From Amblyomma americanum (taxonomy: Eukaryota > Arthropoda > Arachnida > Ixodida > Ixodidae): a DNA stretch of 64,000 bases. The notes under the pieces are model-generated. The model was not told the DNA's origin and did not search any database. It worked only from the letters and a program-made list of their open reading frames with translations. Positions within the stretch are counted from its first letter, which is position 1, and each line of letters begins with the position of its first letter. The stretch is taken from the NCBI RefSeq assembly GCF_052857255.1, contig NC_135506.1, positions 76,403,056 to 76,467,055 on the forward strand, read 5' to 3'. Positions 63,992 to 64,000 of this stretch are shown here, in pieces. Position numbers and translations under genes: made by a program.

Positions 63992-64000
63992 AGCAAAACT

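Noticed and set aside
1..64000. CRISPR arrays, bacterial operons, phage genes or a new multi-gene system
   Set aside because: No regularly spaced direct repeats with unique spacers, no ribosome-binding-site-led gene clusters, and all recognised proteins are retroelement remnants; the window is eukaryotic repeat DNA.

Overview
This window looks like repeat-rich, non-coding DNA from an arthropod nuclear genome, most likely a hard tick (Ixodidae, probably a metastriate species). The evidence is the tRNA-derived SINE copies, whose 5' heads carry the pol III A box TGGCTCAGTGG and which match the Ruka-type SINEs of ticks, together with many decayed non-LTR retrotransposons. No bacterial or phage operons are visible. 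The only good candidate for a host gene is one GC-rich 3'-terminal coding exon near the right end (62812-63072, minus strand) with a clean splice acceptor.

Layout, left to right. 1-885: a fragment of a palindromic (foldback) repeat and a full-length tRNA-SINE. 2349-4115: a Penelope-like element (minus) with reverse transcriptase (RT), GIY-YIG nuclease and a hammerhead-like motif downstream. 5268-8690: an RTE-type LINE (minus), broken by a second RTE copy in the opposite orientation and by a small inverted block. 11520-11940: a ~400-bp repeat with a sister copy at 48990-49385. 18436-22482: an RNase H-bearing I-like LINE (plus). 23349-23740: a large GTCA/GTCG microsatellite. 27882-28410: a 5'-truncated LINE end related to the LINE at 55265-58026. 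35319-35943 and 38936-39880: two more foldback elements, the second carrying a LINE insertion and an exact 82-bp palindrome. 43205-47830: an RNase H-bearing LINE (minus) with a 13-bp target-site duplication and a 5' inversion. 52684-52890: a 3' fragment of the same family as the 18-22 kb LINE. 55265-58026: a third RNase H LINE. Two related small inverted-repeat elements lie at 42405-42639 and 61583-61794.

The retrotransposon coding regions are mostly pseudogenes with frameshifts, nonsense codons or internal deletions. They are not a coordinated pathway. They supplied the RT/endonuclease machinery that spread themselves and, probably, the SINEs. I found no evidence for a new defence, biosynthetic or CRISPR-like system. 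The most informative structures are the twin-primed LINE at 43-48 kb, the long-inverted-repeat family, the palindromic TCTATAGAC-rich repeat family, and the hammerhead-like motifs tied to Penelope-like sequence.

All identifications come from reading translations and comparing segments within the window by eye. Boundaries without a stated duplication or tail are approximate.
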